A DNA stretch of 64,000 bases from Gammaproteobacteria bacterium (GTDB taxonomy: Bacteria; Pseudomonadota; Gammaproteobacteria; SZUA-140): contig JAKISP010000007.1 of assembly GCA_021648525.1 (NCBI GenBank), forward strand, positions 19,156 through 83,155, written 5' to 3'. Below are positions 40,045-48,882 of the stretch, one piece after another (position 1 is the stretch's first letter; every line of letters begins with the position of its first letter). Below the pieces are notes generated by a model. That model did not search any database, was not told where the DNA came from, and saw only the letters and a program-made list of their open reading frames with translations. A program made the position numbers and the translations under genes.

Positions 40045-41319
40045 TTGTCCAGGAATATAAAAGTAGTGCGTGGTATGCACGACATCGTGCCACAGCAGAG
40101 CCCAGTCTGGCAGCATCTTGAGGCGTGTATACGTCAGGTGGTGCAGGGGTATGGTTATGATGAAATTCGTATGCCGATTGTTGAAAAGACAGAGTTGTTT
40201 GTGCGTACCATTGGTGAAGTGACGGATATCGTCGCGAAAGAGATGTATACCTTTGAGGATCGTAATGGCGACAGCCTGAGTCTACGTCCGGAGGGAACTG
40301 CGTGCTGTGTGCGAGCGGGCATCGAAAATGGTCTACTCTATAACCAGATTCAACGTCTGTGGTATAGCGGCCCGATGTTTCGCCATGAACGTCCGCAAAA
40401 GGGGCGTTATCGCCAGTTTCATCAGACGGGGGTTGAAGTCTATGGCCTGGATGGCCCCGATATTGACGCTGAACTGATTATGATGACCGCACGCCTGTGG
40501 AAGCTGCTGAGGCTTGAAAGGCTTGAATTACAGATTAATACGTTGGGTACGTCGGTTGCTCGCGCTGCTCATCGTGAAAAGTTGATTGAATATCTGGCGC
40601 TCCATCGTGATGTGCTCGATGAAGAGAGTGTGTTGCGCCTGGAGAAAAACCCGCTGCGTATTCTGGATAGTAAAAATCCGGCGATGCAGGAGATGATTGA
40701 AGGTGCGCCGCAGTTGTTAGATTATCTTGATGATGAGTCTAGCCAGCACTTTGAAAGATTGAAGATACTGCTTGATGGAGTTGGGATTGAATACCGCATC
40801 AATCCCAGGCTTGTTCGGGGCCTCGACTATTATCAAAAGACGGTCTTTGAATGGGTCACGACTGATCTTGGCGCGCAGGGAACCGTTTGTGCGGGCGGAC
40901 GTTACGACGGGCTGGTAGAACAGTTAGGTGGTAAGGCGACACCCGCAATCGGTTTTGCAATGGGGATGGAACGCCTCGTGGCGTTGATTGAGGATCGAGA
41001 GCTGGCGGTGCCAGACTCAACGCCTCACGCCTATTTTGTCTTAGTAGGTGATTCGGCAGTGTCGCAAGGGTTATTATTGGCTGAGCAGTTACGCAATGCA
41101 TTGCCTGGATTACGATTGCGTAGCCATTGTGGTGGCGGTAGTTTTAAAAATCAGATGAAGAAAGCGGACAAAAGTGGTGCTCAGTGGGTGTTGATACTGG
41201 GCGAGGATGAGATTGCGCAGCAACAGATCACGGTGAAGTCTTTGCGTGATGGAAAACCGCAGACATCACTGGATTCTAGTGCGCTAATACAACATCTAAA
41301 AGAATTTGTTATCGTCTGA
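40045..41319 (+). CDS. hisS: Histidine--tRNA ligase
   Basis: 424 residues. Class II core with motif 2 ([22 protein letters not shown]), the HisA signature [13 protein letters not shown] and motif 3 ([11 protein letters not shown]), plus the C-terminal anticodon-binding domain that distinguishes it from the HisZ paralogue at 17919. The TTG at 40045 gives [16 protein letters not shown], which fits the family, with AGGA seven to eight bases upstream. Confidence 0.96.
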   Translation: MSRNIKVVRGMHDIVPQQSPVWQHLEACIRQVVQGYGYDEIRMPIVEKTELFVRTIGEVTDIVAKEMYTFEDRNGDSLSLRPEGTACCVRAGIENGLLYNQIQRLWYSGPMFRHERPQKGRYRQFHQTGVEVYGLDGPDIDAELIMMTARLWKLLRLERLELQINTLGTSVARAAHREKLIEYLALHRDVLDEESVLRLEKNPLRILDSKNPAMQEMIEGAPQLLDYLDDESSQHFERLKILLDGVGIEYRINPRLVRGLDYYQKTVFEWVTTDLGAQGTVCAGGRYDGLVEQLGGKATPAIGFAMGMERLVALIEDRELAVPDSTPHAYFVLVGDSAVSQGLLLAEQLRNALPGLRLRSHCGGGSFKNQMKKADKSGAQWVLILGEDEIAQQQITVKSLRDGKPQTSLDSSALIQHLKEFVIV

Positions 41320-41386
41320 TCAAATAGTGCGGTGCGCGAGTAATAGAAAGAATCACCAGGAAACATAAATTTTAGAGGGTGTCGAC

Positions 41387-42019
41387 GTGGTAGCTAATAC
41401 AACTGAAGAAGAACAGATTGAGTCACTTAAAAAGTGGTGGAAAGAAAATGGTACATCAGTTGTGGTTGGGCTGGTGTTTGGTTTTGGTGCCTTGATCGGT
41501 GGTAATTACTGGATACAGTACAATGAGACACAAAGCCAGAATGCATCACTGGAGTTTTCTCAACTACAGGATGACCTGCAGCAGTCACGTAGTGATGCCG
41601 TCGTGACGCGTGGTGATCACATCATTAATAACTTTTCAGACACCCCTTACGCGGTGTTATCAGCATTTGCGATTGCAAAATTTAAGGTCGATGAAGGCGA
41701 TCTTTTATCGGCACGTGCTCGTTTGCAGTGGGTGTTAGATAACAGCAAGCAGGCTGAATTTATTCATATGGCTCGTATTCGAATGGCATCAGTGATGCTG
41801 GCTGAGGGTAATGCTAATGGCGCTTTGTCGTTGATTAATACGATTGAAGCGGGTGAGTATCTCCCGCTTTACGAAGAACTGAAAGGTGATATTTACGTTT
41901 CGTTATCTCAGCTGAGCCAGGCGCGAGGTGCCTATGAAAAGGCGTTGAAAGCAAATGATAAAGGGGATAATAGTCTGTTGCAGATGAAACTTGATGACCT
42001 CGGTAGTGAGGGCGCATAG
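41387..42019 (+). CDS. YfgM-family inner-membrane TPR protein
   Basis: 210 residues. A short cytoplasmic N-terminus (TEEEQIESLKKWWKENG), one transmembrane helix (TSVVVGLVFGFGALIGGNYW) and a periplasmic TPR domain (ARLQWVLDNSKQAEFIHMARIRMASVML) match DUF2133/YfgM, an ancillary subunit of the SecYEG translocon that hands clients to periplasmic chaperones. GTG start with AGAGGG upstream. The hisS-yfgM-bamB-der order is conserved. Confidence 0.92.
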   Translation: MVANTTEEEQIESLKKWWKENGTSVVVGLVFGFGALIGGNYWIQYNETQSQNASLEFSQLQDDLQQSRSDAVVTRGDHIINNFSDTPYAVLSAFAIAKFKVDEGDLLSARARLQWVLDNSKQAEFIHMARIRMASVMLAEGNANGALSLINTIEAGEYLPLYEELKGDIYVSLSQLSQARGAYEKALKANDKGDNSLLQMKLDDLGSEGA

Positions 42020-42024
42020 CAATT

Positions 42025-43188
42025 ATGAGAGGTTCTGTTGTATTGAGTGTTGACCGCTGGTGGTTATTGGCACTCGCTTTTTTATCACTTGTTGGTTGTA
42101 GCGGTACTTTAACGCTTGAATCTCATCCGGCACAGCTCGAACGTTTCGAGCCAGTGGCTGGCACAGTGCCTGTCTGGTACCGGCAGCCGCAGTCGCGTGT
42201 GGATGCGTGGGAAGAGTCGCCAGCCATTGTGGTGGAAGGCAAGCAGTTGTTTATCGCTCATCCACGTGGCCGCGTGCGTGCGCTAGATGCTGAGTGCGGT
42301 TGTCGTCAGTGGAATGTTGAAACTGAAGAGGCCTTAACGGGTGCTGTCGGAAGTGGTGATGGTTATCTATTACTGGGTACTCGCAAAGGTGAGCTGTTAG
42401 CGTTATCAGGCAAAGATGGTTCGATGTTGTGGCGTAGTGAGCTTTCTAGCGAAGTGATGAGTGCGCCGCAAGTTTCACAGGGTGTGATTGTGGTGCGTAC
42501 TAATGATGGCAAGATGTTTGGCCTTAGTGCTCAAAGTGGCGAGCGTCTGTGGGTTTACGAGACGATTGTTCCACCGTTGAGCCTGCGTGGTGTCGGTGCG
42601 CCATTGATAGTGGGTGACAAAGTCTTTGCTGGCTTTTCAAATGGCAAGGTCGCCGCACTTACAGTGAGCAATGGTAAATTATTATGGGAGAAAGTGGTTG
42701 CATTAGCCAAAGGACGTTCAGAACTGGAACGACTGGTTGATGTGGATGCAGAGCTGACCTATGGTGACGGTATTTTATATGCGGTTGCTTTTCAGGGGCG
42801 CTTAATTGCACTTGATGTGGCTTCTGGGCGTATTGTCTGGGCGCGTGAATTTTCTTCACACAGTGGCATCGCGCTTGACGAACGCCAGCTTTTTATTAGC
42901 GATGATGAAGGGCAGGTGATGGCGTTAGATAGACGTACCGGCGCAACATTGTGGCGACAGGATAAGCTAATGCGACGCGACATTAGTTCGCCTGTTATCC
43001 ATGACGGTAAAATTGTGGTGGGTGACTTTGAAGGTTACCTGCACTGGTTATCGACTGAAGATGGACGCTTTGTGATGCGTCGCCTTGTCGATGATGCCGC
43101 CGTGACACAACGTCCACTTGTGATTAGCGATATCCTCTATTCGGTAAGCCATCTGGGTACTATTACCGCACTACGAATGGACGAGTGA
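42025..43188 (+). CDS. bamB: Outer-membrane protein assembly lipoprotein BamB
   Basis: 387 residues. Lipobox LSLVGC near residue 25, then an eight-bladed PQQ-type beta-propeller with repeated LLWRSELSSE-, RLWVYE-, LLWEKV-, IVWARE-, TLWRQD-type blades. It is the scaffold subunit of the BAM complex. It begins 5 bases after yfgM, and its stop overlaps der (TGATG). Confidence 0.96.
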   Translation: MRGSVVLSVDRWWLLALAFLSLVGCSGTLTLESHPAQLERFEPVAGTVPVWYRQPQSRVDAWEESPAIVVEGKQLFIAHPRGRVRALDAECGCRQWNVETEEALTGAVGSGDGYLLLGTRKGELLALSGKDGSMLWRSELSSEVMSAPQVSQGVIVVRTNDGKMFGLSAQSGERLWVYETIVPPLSLRGVGAPLIVGDKVFAGFSNGKVAALTVSNGKLLWEKVVALAKGRSELERLVDVDAELTYGDGILYAVAFQGRLIALDVASGRIVWAREFSSHSGIALDERQLFISDDEGQVMALDRRTGATLWRQDKLMRRDISSPVIHDGKIVVGDFEGYLHWLSTEDGRFVMRRLVDDAAVTQRPLVISDILYSVSHLGTITALRMDE

Positions 43189-44600
43189 TGAAACCTGTCA
43201 TTGCATTGGTTGGTCTACCTAACGTTGGTAAATCGACACTCTTTAATCGCCTCACCCGTACGCGTGATGCGCTGGTGGCAGACCAGCCGGGTCTGACGCG
43301 GGATCGTAACTATGGCGAAGGTAAAATGGGGCCGCATCCTTATATTGTGGTTGATACCGGTGGTTTAGGTGACTCGAAAAAAGGGATTGATGGCCTGATG
43401 ATGGATCAGGCGATGGTGGCGATTGATGAGGCCGATGCTGTGCTTTTTTTAGTCGATGGACGTGCCGGTCTATCTGCTGGTGATAAGACCATTGCTGATC
43501 GCCTACGTCGTACTGGCAAGTCATTGATGCTGGTGATTAACAAGGCTGAAGGGCGTGACGTAGAGCTGATTAGTAGTGAGTTCTATGAGCTGGCTTATGC
43601 AAATACGGTAGTGATCTCAGCGGCACATGGTGAAGGTGTGTCGGACATGATGACGGAAGTGTTTGAGCAGATGCTTAAAACTGAAGCGCCTGAAGAAGAG
43701 GATGAAGATGGTCCTCGTAGTATTAAAATTGCGATTTCAGGGCGCCCTAACGTGGGTAAATCTACCTTAGTTAATCGCATTCTGAAAGAAGATCGCGTGC
43801 TTGCATTTGATCGCCCTGGTACCACTCGCGATAGCATTCGAATTCCCTTTCAACGTGGCAAGCAGGATTACGTCCTGATCGACACCGCCGGTATGCGCCG
43901 TCGTAGTCGTGTCAGTGAAATGGTTGAGAAATTTAGTTCAATTAAAGCACTGCAGGCGATTAGTGAGGCGGACGTCGCGATTCTCGTCATTGATGCGCAT
44001 GCGGGTGGTATTTCAGAGCAGGATACTAAAATTCTTGGTTATGTGCTGGAAAGCGGTAAGGCGCTGGTAATTGCGGTCAATAAATGGGACGGGATGGATG
44101 AATACGATCAACAGCGTGTTAAAGATGAGTTGCAGCGTCGTCTTTCCTTTATTGATTTTGCTGAAATACATTTTATTTCAGCCCTGAAAGGGCGGGGCGT
44201 TAATGAGCTGTTTAAGTCGGTTGAACGTGCATACCATTCAGCACAGATGGCACTATCAACACCGCAGCTGACACGCATTCTTGCTGAGGCGGTAGCTGCC
44301 CATCCACCACCCGCTGTGCATATGCGTCGGATTAAACTACGTTACGCGCACCAGGGCGGGCATCGTCCACCGCGGATCGTGATCCATGGCAATCAAACTG
44401 AAGGCATCCCCAACAGTTACGTGCGTTATCTTGAGAAGACCTTTCGTAAGCAATTGAAACTTGAAGGCACGCCGATCAAGATTGAATTCAGAACCAGTGA
44501 TAACCCTTATAAAGGGCGTAAAAACGTACTGACTGATCATCAGCAGGATAAGCGTAAGCGCTTTAAGAAATTTACTACTCGACGTAATAAAAAACATTGA
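43188..44600 (+). CDS. der: GTPase Der (EngA)
   Basis: Double GTPase required for 50S subunit maturation. First G domain: GLPNVGKSTLFNR and DTGGLGD. Second: SGRPNVGKSTLVNR, DTAGMRRRSRV and NKWDGMD. A KH-like C-terminal domain (RRIKLRYAHQGGHRPPRIVIHGNQ) follows. 470 residues from the ATG at 43188, which overlaps the bamB stop by one base. Last gene of the conserved run. Confidence 0.98.
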   Translation: MKPVIALVGLPNVGKSTLFNRLTRTRDALVADQPGLTRDRNYGEGKMGPHPYIVVDTGGLGDSKKGIDGLMMDQAMVAIDEADAVLFLVDGRAGLSAGDKTIADRLRRTGKSLMLVINKAEGRDVELISSEFYELAYANTVVISAAHGEGVSDMMTEVFEQMLKTEAPEEEDEDGPRSIKIAISGRPNVGKSTLVNRILKEDRVLAFDRPGTTRDSIRIPFQRGKQDYVLIDTAGMRRRSRVSEMVEKFSSIKALQAISEADVAILVIDAHAGGISEQDTKILGYVLESGKALVIAVNKWDGMDEYDQQRVKDELQRRLSFIDFAEIHFISALKGRGVNELFKSVERAYHSAQMALSTPQLTRILAEAVAAHPPPAVHMRRIKLRYAHQGGHRPPRIVIHGNQTEGIPNSYVRYLEKTFRKQLKLEGTPIKIEFRTSDNPYKGRKNVLTDHQQDKRKRFKKFTTRRNKKH

Positions 44601-45061
44601 AGCTATTTTTTGTGTAGTGGCTGAAGATCTACATATCGCGATTGCACGTTACATCTAGCCGAGCACCACTCTTTAACATACGTTTTATCTGTATTATTAT
44701 TTTTGTTGTGAAGTGTCATATTCCTGTTTATTATTTGTACATAATAAATCAAGAATAATCATCTTATTGTGTTATCTTGTATATTGATGAGATTGAGAAG
44801 GGAAGTGGATTAATAGTTTAACTAAACCTTTAGAGGCCGGTATCTGCTTCATATACAAGTGGTTTAGCGTTCAGACTAGTAACATATAAATAAACTATTT
44901 TGTGAGCACCCCTGCTTATTATCGCAGGACTGGATAATAATATGCTTTTAAATAACACGTATCGAATACATTGTTTTAATTTTTAATGCTAGAGCATCTA
45001 AGGGAAGTTTTGTATTGGAAATTTAAGATTAAAACTATAAGGACTTAGGAGTATTTTATTG
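44601..45061. other. AT-rich 461-bp region upstream of the multicopper oxidase
   Basis: Markedly AT-rich compared with the flanks and without a coding frame. It presumably carries the multicopper oxidase promoter and control sites, but no metal-regulator box can be named from inspection. A small inverted repeat (CCTGC 44911-44915 / GCAGG 44924-44928) is too weak to call. GGAG at 45047-45050 is the likely ribosome site for the next gene. Confidence 0.5.
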
Positions 45062-48000
45062 ATGAAACTATTTATAACGGGTAATTCTAGTGGGGGAGTC
45101 GGAGCAACGCGAATGGCATGCGTCGTTCTATTGTTGAGTGGTGGGCTCTTTACTCATCAGGTTGCTGCGACGCCGGTGGTTGAATCGGGAGAGAATGATC
45201 CATCTGTATTGACAGGGCCGCTTATTCAGGATGTTCCAGAGGGGCTTCCCAATACGCATGAAGGTGCCTTTGAAGGCGGCGTGACGGGGACGTCTAATGA
45301 TGCCAATACTAATAATTCGATCCCGAAGGAAGAGCAGCAAGATAATGGCACATTTGATGTGCCGACCAATGGAGCTCCAAGTCCGCTGTTTAATGCGCAG
45401 CCATTTAGCCAGAAGATGTTGCGATTTGAAGAGTTCGGCACTAAGAAACTCAAGCTGAAAAGGCACCATAAACCGAGGCACTGGAATCCATTACCAGGGC
45501 CTTTGACGGCGCAGAGTGGGCCTGATGGTGCGGCGCTTGAGGCATTTCTTTCTCAGCGTATCTATCCAATACCTACTGTTGCGGCAAATGAGCAATATGA
45601 AAACCCCTGGCGTATCGATATTGAAGCATGGATTGGGCGTGAGCTAAATACACCACCGGCAGAGGGGCGGCCTCCCGGTGAAGGCTGGTCTCATCAGCGT
45701 TGGGATGATTTTAAACCTAAGACCTATTTTTTAACTGCAACGGCTGGAGCGCGCACTAATGGTGGTTTTCGTGATCGCAAGCAAAGGCATCATTACAGGC
45801 ACGGTGAATTTGGTCATGGTGGTCTATACCATAATACAGTCGGTGCCCCTGGGTTTGATGGGACCACAAGTGGCATCGATGTAAAGTTTCATCCCAATAT
45901 GCCTGTTCAGGAGCAAAATACGCTGTGGACGTTTGATGGAACCTTTCCACCTAAGTTGCTAATGGTTCGCTATGGTGAGCCTGTTTTAATGCGCCACTAC
46001 AATACTCTGCCGATTGATGTGGCAGCGAATCGTGGTTTCGGTCTGCATACGATTTCAACGCATGAGCACAATGGACATAACCCTGCGGAGAGTGATGGCT
46101 ACACCAATGCCTTCTTTTTCCCTGGGCAGTTTTATGATTATCGTTGGCCGATTGCATTAGCAGGGCATGACTCGATTAATACCGATGCCAGTGACCCACG
46201 TGCGGCGATGCCGACAAAGCATGGTAGAACTAAGAAAATACCTGGCGACTGGCGAGAAACCATGAGTACACACTGGTTTCATGATCATATGCTCGATTTC
46301 ACTGCACAGAATGTTTATAAAGGTAGTGCGGCGATGATGAACTATTACAGCGCATTAGATCGAGGTAATGAATCAATCAATGATGGGGTTAATTTACGTT
46401 TTCCAAGTGGTTCGAGGCAAAGCTGGGGCAATCGCGATTATGATGTCAACTTATTGCTAGCCGAGAAGGCGTGGGATAACGAAGGGCAGTTGTGGTTTAA
46501 CCCATTTAATCTCGACGGATTCGTGGGCGATGTGATGACCGTTAATTGGCTGTATAAGCCTTATCTTGATGTACGCGCACGTCAATATCGTTTTCGTTTG
46601 TTAAATGGTTCAGTTTCTCGGTATTTCAAAGTAGCACTGGTTGATGAGCAGGGTGCACCCGTACCTTTTTATATGATTGCCAACGATGGCAATGTGATGG
46701 AGCATACTGTGCATTTTCCTGACGGTGTTTTACCTGTTCAGGGGATAGCAGAACGGTACGACATCATTGTCGATTTCAGTCAGTTTGATGAAGGTGACAA
46801 ACTTTATTTTGTAAATGTTCTTCAGCATAAAAATGGTGAGGTCACCGATAAAACGATTCCAGTGGGGGATATTACCAGTGGTGTTTATGCGCCTGCCATG
46901 GTGGATGACAATAGTGATGGTGTAGCTGATCGTTGGGTGAATGGTGACCCGGTAGTCGGCAAATTCATGGAGTTTCGTGTTAAGTCATATCATGGGCATG
47001 ACCATAGTATGAATCCTGCGGATTATGTAGTGGGCGAAAGAAAAATGATCCCACGCAATATGCCGACGGAAGAAGAATTAGCCAATGCACTTCATCGTAC
47101 ATTTGAATTTGAAAGGGAGCCAACCGATGATAAGCCATGGGTTATTGAAACCGATGGCGGCAAAGGTTTCAGTATGGATCCACGTCGTCTTTCAGCGGCA
47201 CCTGAAAAAAATTCTGGTGGACTTGAAGTATGGCGCCTCATCAATAGTGGCACCTGGAGCCACCCCGTGCATATTCACTTTGAAGAGGGAATCATCTTGC
47301 GACGAGATGGCTTGCCGCCACCCGAATGGGAGCGCTGGGCACGTAAAGATGTTTATCGGTTAGGGCCTCACCCTGATAGCAGCAACATGATTGAAATTGC
47401 ACTGCGCTTTAGGGAATTTGCAGGTACCTTTATGTCGCATTGTCATAACACTCAACATGAGGATCATGCCATGTTACTCCGCTGGGATATTGAAAATCCT
47501 GGACAGACCAAGTTGATGCCAACTCCAATACCGACATGGGATGGCGTTAGTTATGTCGATAGCCATGCGCTGCCAACCTTTAGAACAGGTGATGGTATCG
47601 GCCAGTTTGGGCCGGAGTTAGACCCCGTCTCTATATGGGTTGACGGTATGGTGATGACTGAACTGGATGATATTCGGGATCTTCCACTGGGGGATGCATT
47701 GTCAGAAGAAGAGCCCTTGAATGAGCGTGGTGTCGCAACCTTTCCACTGAAAATGGGCAAGAATATCGATGCGAATGGTGTTGAAAGTGATGTGTGGTAT
47801 TTTTTACATGACGTGAGTGATCAGGCGCTGGCAGAGACGCTTGGATTGGCGTGGGCAGGTCGATTGGCCAGCACGCCAGTAGCAGCGACAGCCGAGGCAA
47901 GCGTTGATGTGAATGGAGACTGGACGTTTTTTGGTGACCTTCCTAACCCTATCTGGGCAAATGATGAAAACCCAGTGGGTATTCCTGATGTTGATCACAA

Positions 48001-48769
48001 CAACACATACTCACCTCTACGCAGAGTAAACTATGAGGGGCAGGATGTGGTTTTCAATGCGATCATTGTTAAATGGGGAGAGCAGCCATGGGAGAAAAAT
48101 AGACTCGATAAGAGCTGTGTTGGCTTCCCTGATTCACCGCCTAACACCCGTTGTACCTATAATGGTAATAAGTGGGGTGGTTTGCATGAGTCAGGGCATG
48201 TGGTTGCGCTTGATACTGATGGCCCAAATCCATTTGTTTCATTTAAGTTGCATAAATCATGGGTAGACGAAGGCGATTATCTGGCTTATTACATCGTGTT
48301 AGATACCTATCCTGCAGGCCCCGCACGTGCGATGGGGGTACCTTATGTGCCGAAGCATCAGTTTCTTGCTAGTGCGGCAGTGCCATTGGTTCAATTTATG
48401 CCGCCAGCCCCGATTCGGCCTAGTTATCCACCAACACCATCTGATGGCTTTGGCTTATTGGGTGGTGGTCCATTTGGTAGTCAGGTAGGGATTCCGTCTT
48501 ATTTTATGCCTGAAGATGACTATAGCCCAATGTGGCATATTGGATTTCTTCACTGGAATGAACCTGCGACAGAGGTGATAAAAGGGCTGGATAGAATTAA
48601 AGAGTTACGCGCTCAAGGTAAGTTAACGGTTGATGAGTGGCCTGCTGCAGCGAATGTCGGTGCCGATGACTTTGACTTTGATAACCCTAATTCACCTCAT
48701 GTGGTTAACTGTCCGACACCTATGACCATTGACAGGGTGATTCATGATATTCGGAATTTTGGTTCATAG
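45062..48769 (+). CDS. Very large periplasmic multicopper oxidase
   Basis: 1235 residues with a signal peptide (MACVVLLLSGGLFTHQVAA, cleaved near residue 36) and a long, low-complexity N-terminal segment to about 110. All four copper motifs are present: THEHNGH (H334, H336), HWFHDH (H404, H407, H409), HPVHIH (H734, H737, H739) and HCHNTQHEDHAM (H793, C794, H795, H799, axial M804). The type 1 and trinuclear sites therefore look intact. Typical three-domain oxidases are about 500 residues; the core here is stretched, with a long insertion between the second and third motifs, and about 400 further residues follow the last motif. The substrate is unknown; metal oxidation or a copper-tolerance role are possibilities, not shown. 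ATG at 45062 with GGAG upstream. Confidence 0.9.
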   Translation: MKLFITGNSSGGVGATRMACVVLLLSGGLFTHQVAATPVVESGENDPSVLTGPLIQDVPEGLPNTHEGAFEGGVTGTSNDANTNNSIPKEEQQDNGTFDVPTNGAPSPLFNAQPFSQKMLRFEEFGTKKLKLKRHHKPRHWNPLPGPLTAQSGPDGAALEAFLSQRIYPIPTVAANEQYENPWRIDIEAWIGRELNTPPAEGRPPGEGWSHQRWDDFKPKTYFLTATAGARTNGGFRDRKQRHHYRHGEFGHGGLYHNTVGAPGFDGTTSGIDVKFHPNMPVQEQNTLWTFDGTFPPKLLMVRYGEPVLMRHYNTLPIDVAANRGFGLHTISTHEHNGHNPAESDGYTNAFFFPGQFYDYRWPIALAGHDSINTDASDPRAAMPTKHGRTKKIPGDWRETMSTHWFHDHMLDFTAQNVYKGSAAMMNYYSALDRGNESINDGVNLRFPSGSRQSWGNRDYDVNLLLAEKAWDNEGQLWFNPFNLDGFVGDVMTVNWLYKPYLDVRARQYRFRLLNGSVSRYFKVALVDEQGAPVPFYMIANDGNVMEHTVHFPDGVLPVQGIAERYDIIVDFSQFDEGDKLYFVNVLQHKNGEVTDKTIPVGDITSGVYAPAMVDDNSDGVADRWVNGDPVVGKFMEFRVKSYHGHDHSMNPADYVVGERKMIPRNMPTEEELANALHRTFEFEREPTDDKPWVIETDGGKGFSMDPRRLSAAPEKNSGGLEVWRLINSGTWSHPVHIHFEEGIILRRDGLPPPEWERWARKDVYRLGPHPDSSNMIEIALRFREFAGTFMSHCHNTQHEDHAMLLRWDIENPGQTKLMPTPIPTWDGVSYVDSHALPTFRTGDGIGQFGPELDPVSIWVDGMVMTELDDIRDLPLGDALSEEEPLNERGVATFPLKMGKNIDANGVESDVWYFLHDVSDQALAETLGLAWAGRLASTPVAATAEASVDVNGDWTFFGDLPNPIWANDENPVGIPDVDHNNTYSPLRRVNYEGQDVVFNAIIVKWGEQPWEKNRLDKSCVGFPDSPPNTRCTYNGNKWGGLHESGHVVALDTDGPNPFVSFKLHKSWVDEGDYLAYYIVLDTYPAGPARAMGVPYVPKHQFLASAAVPLVQFMPPAPIRPSYPPTPSDGFGLLGGGPFGSQVGIPSYFMPEDDYSPMWHIGFLHWNEPATEVIKGLDRIKELRAQGKLTVDEWPAAANVGADDFDFDNPNSPHVVNCPTPMTIDRVIHDIRNFGS

Positions 48770-48829
48770 GCAGAGCGTAGGCAAAGAAATAGCTAGCCAT
48801 TATACGGATTAGTAATGGATAGTTTTGCA

Positions 48830-48877
48830 AAATCCGTGGTAAGCCAATACGTGGTTACCACGGATTTATTTTTTTTA
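48830..48877 (+). terminator. Strong hairpin with T-tract between the oxidase and the copper-chaperone fusion
   Basis: Perfect 13-bp stem AAATCCGTGGTAA (48830-48842) / TTACCACGGATTT (48855-48867), a 12-base loop and then ATTTTTTTTT to 48876. It has the form of an intrinsic terminator for the oxidase, but its T-tract ends only 5-6 bases before the next start codon, so it may act as a partial terminator or attenuator for the downstream gene. Confidence 0.85.
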
Positions 48878-48882
48878 AATTA

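Noticed and set aside
44905..44930. Inverted repeat CCTGC/GCAGG upstream of the multicopper oxidase
   Set aside because: Only 5 bp with an 8-base loop and no T-tract; it could easily be chance in this AT-rich stretch.
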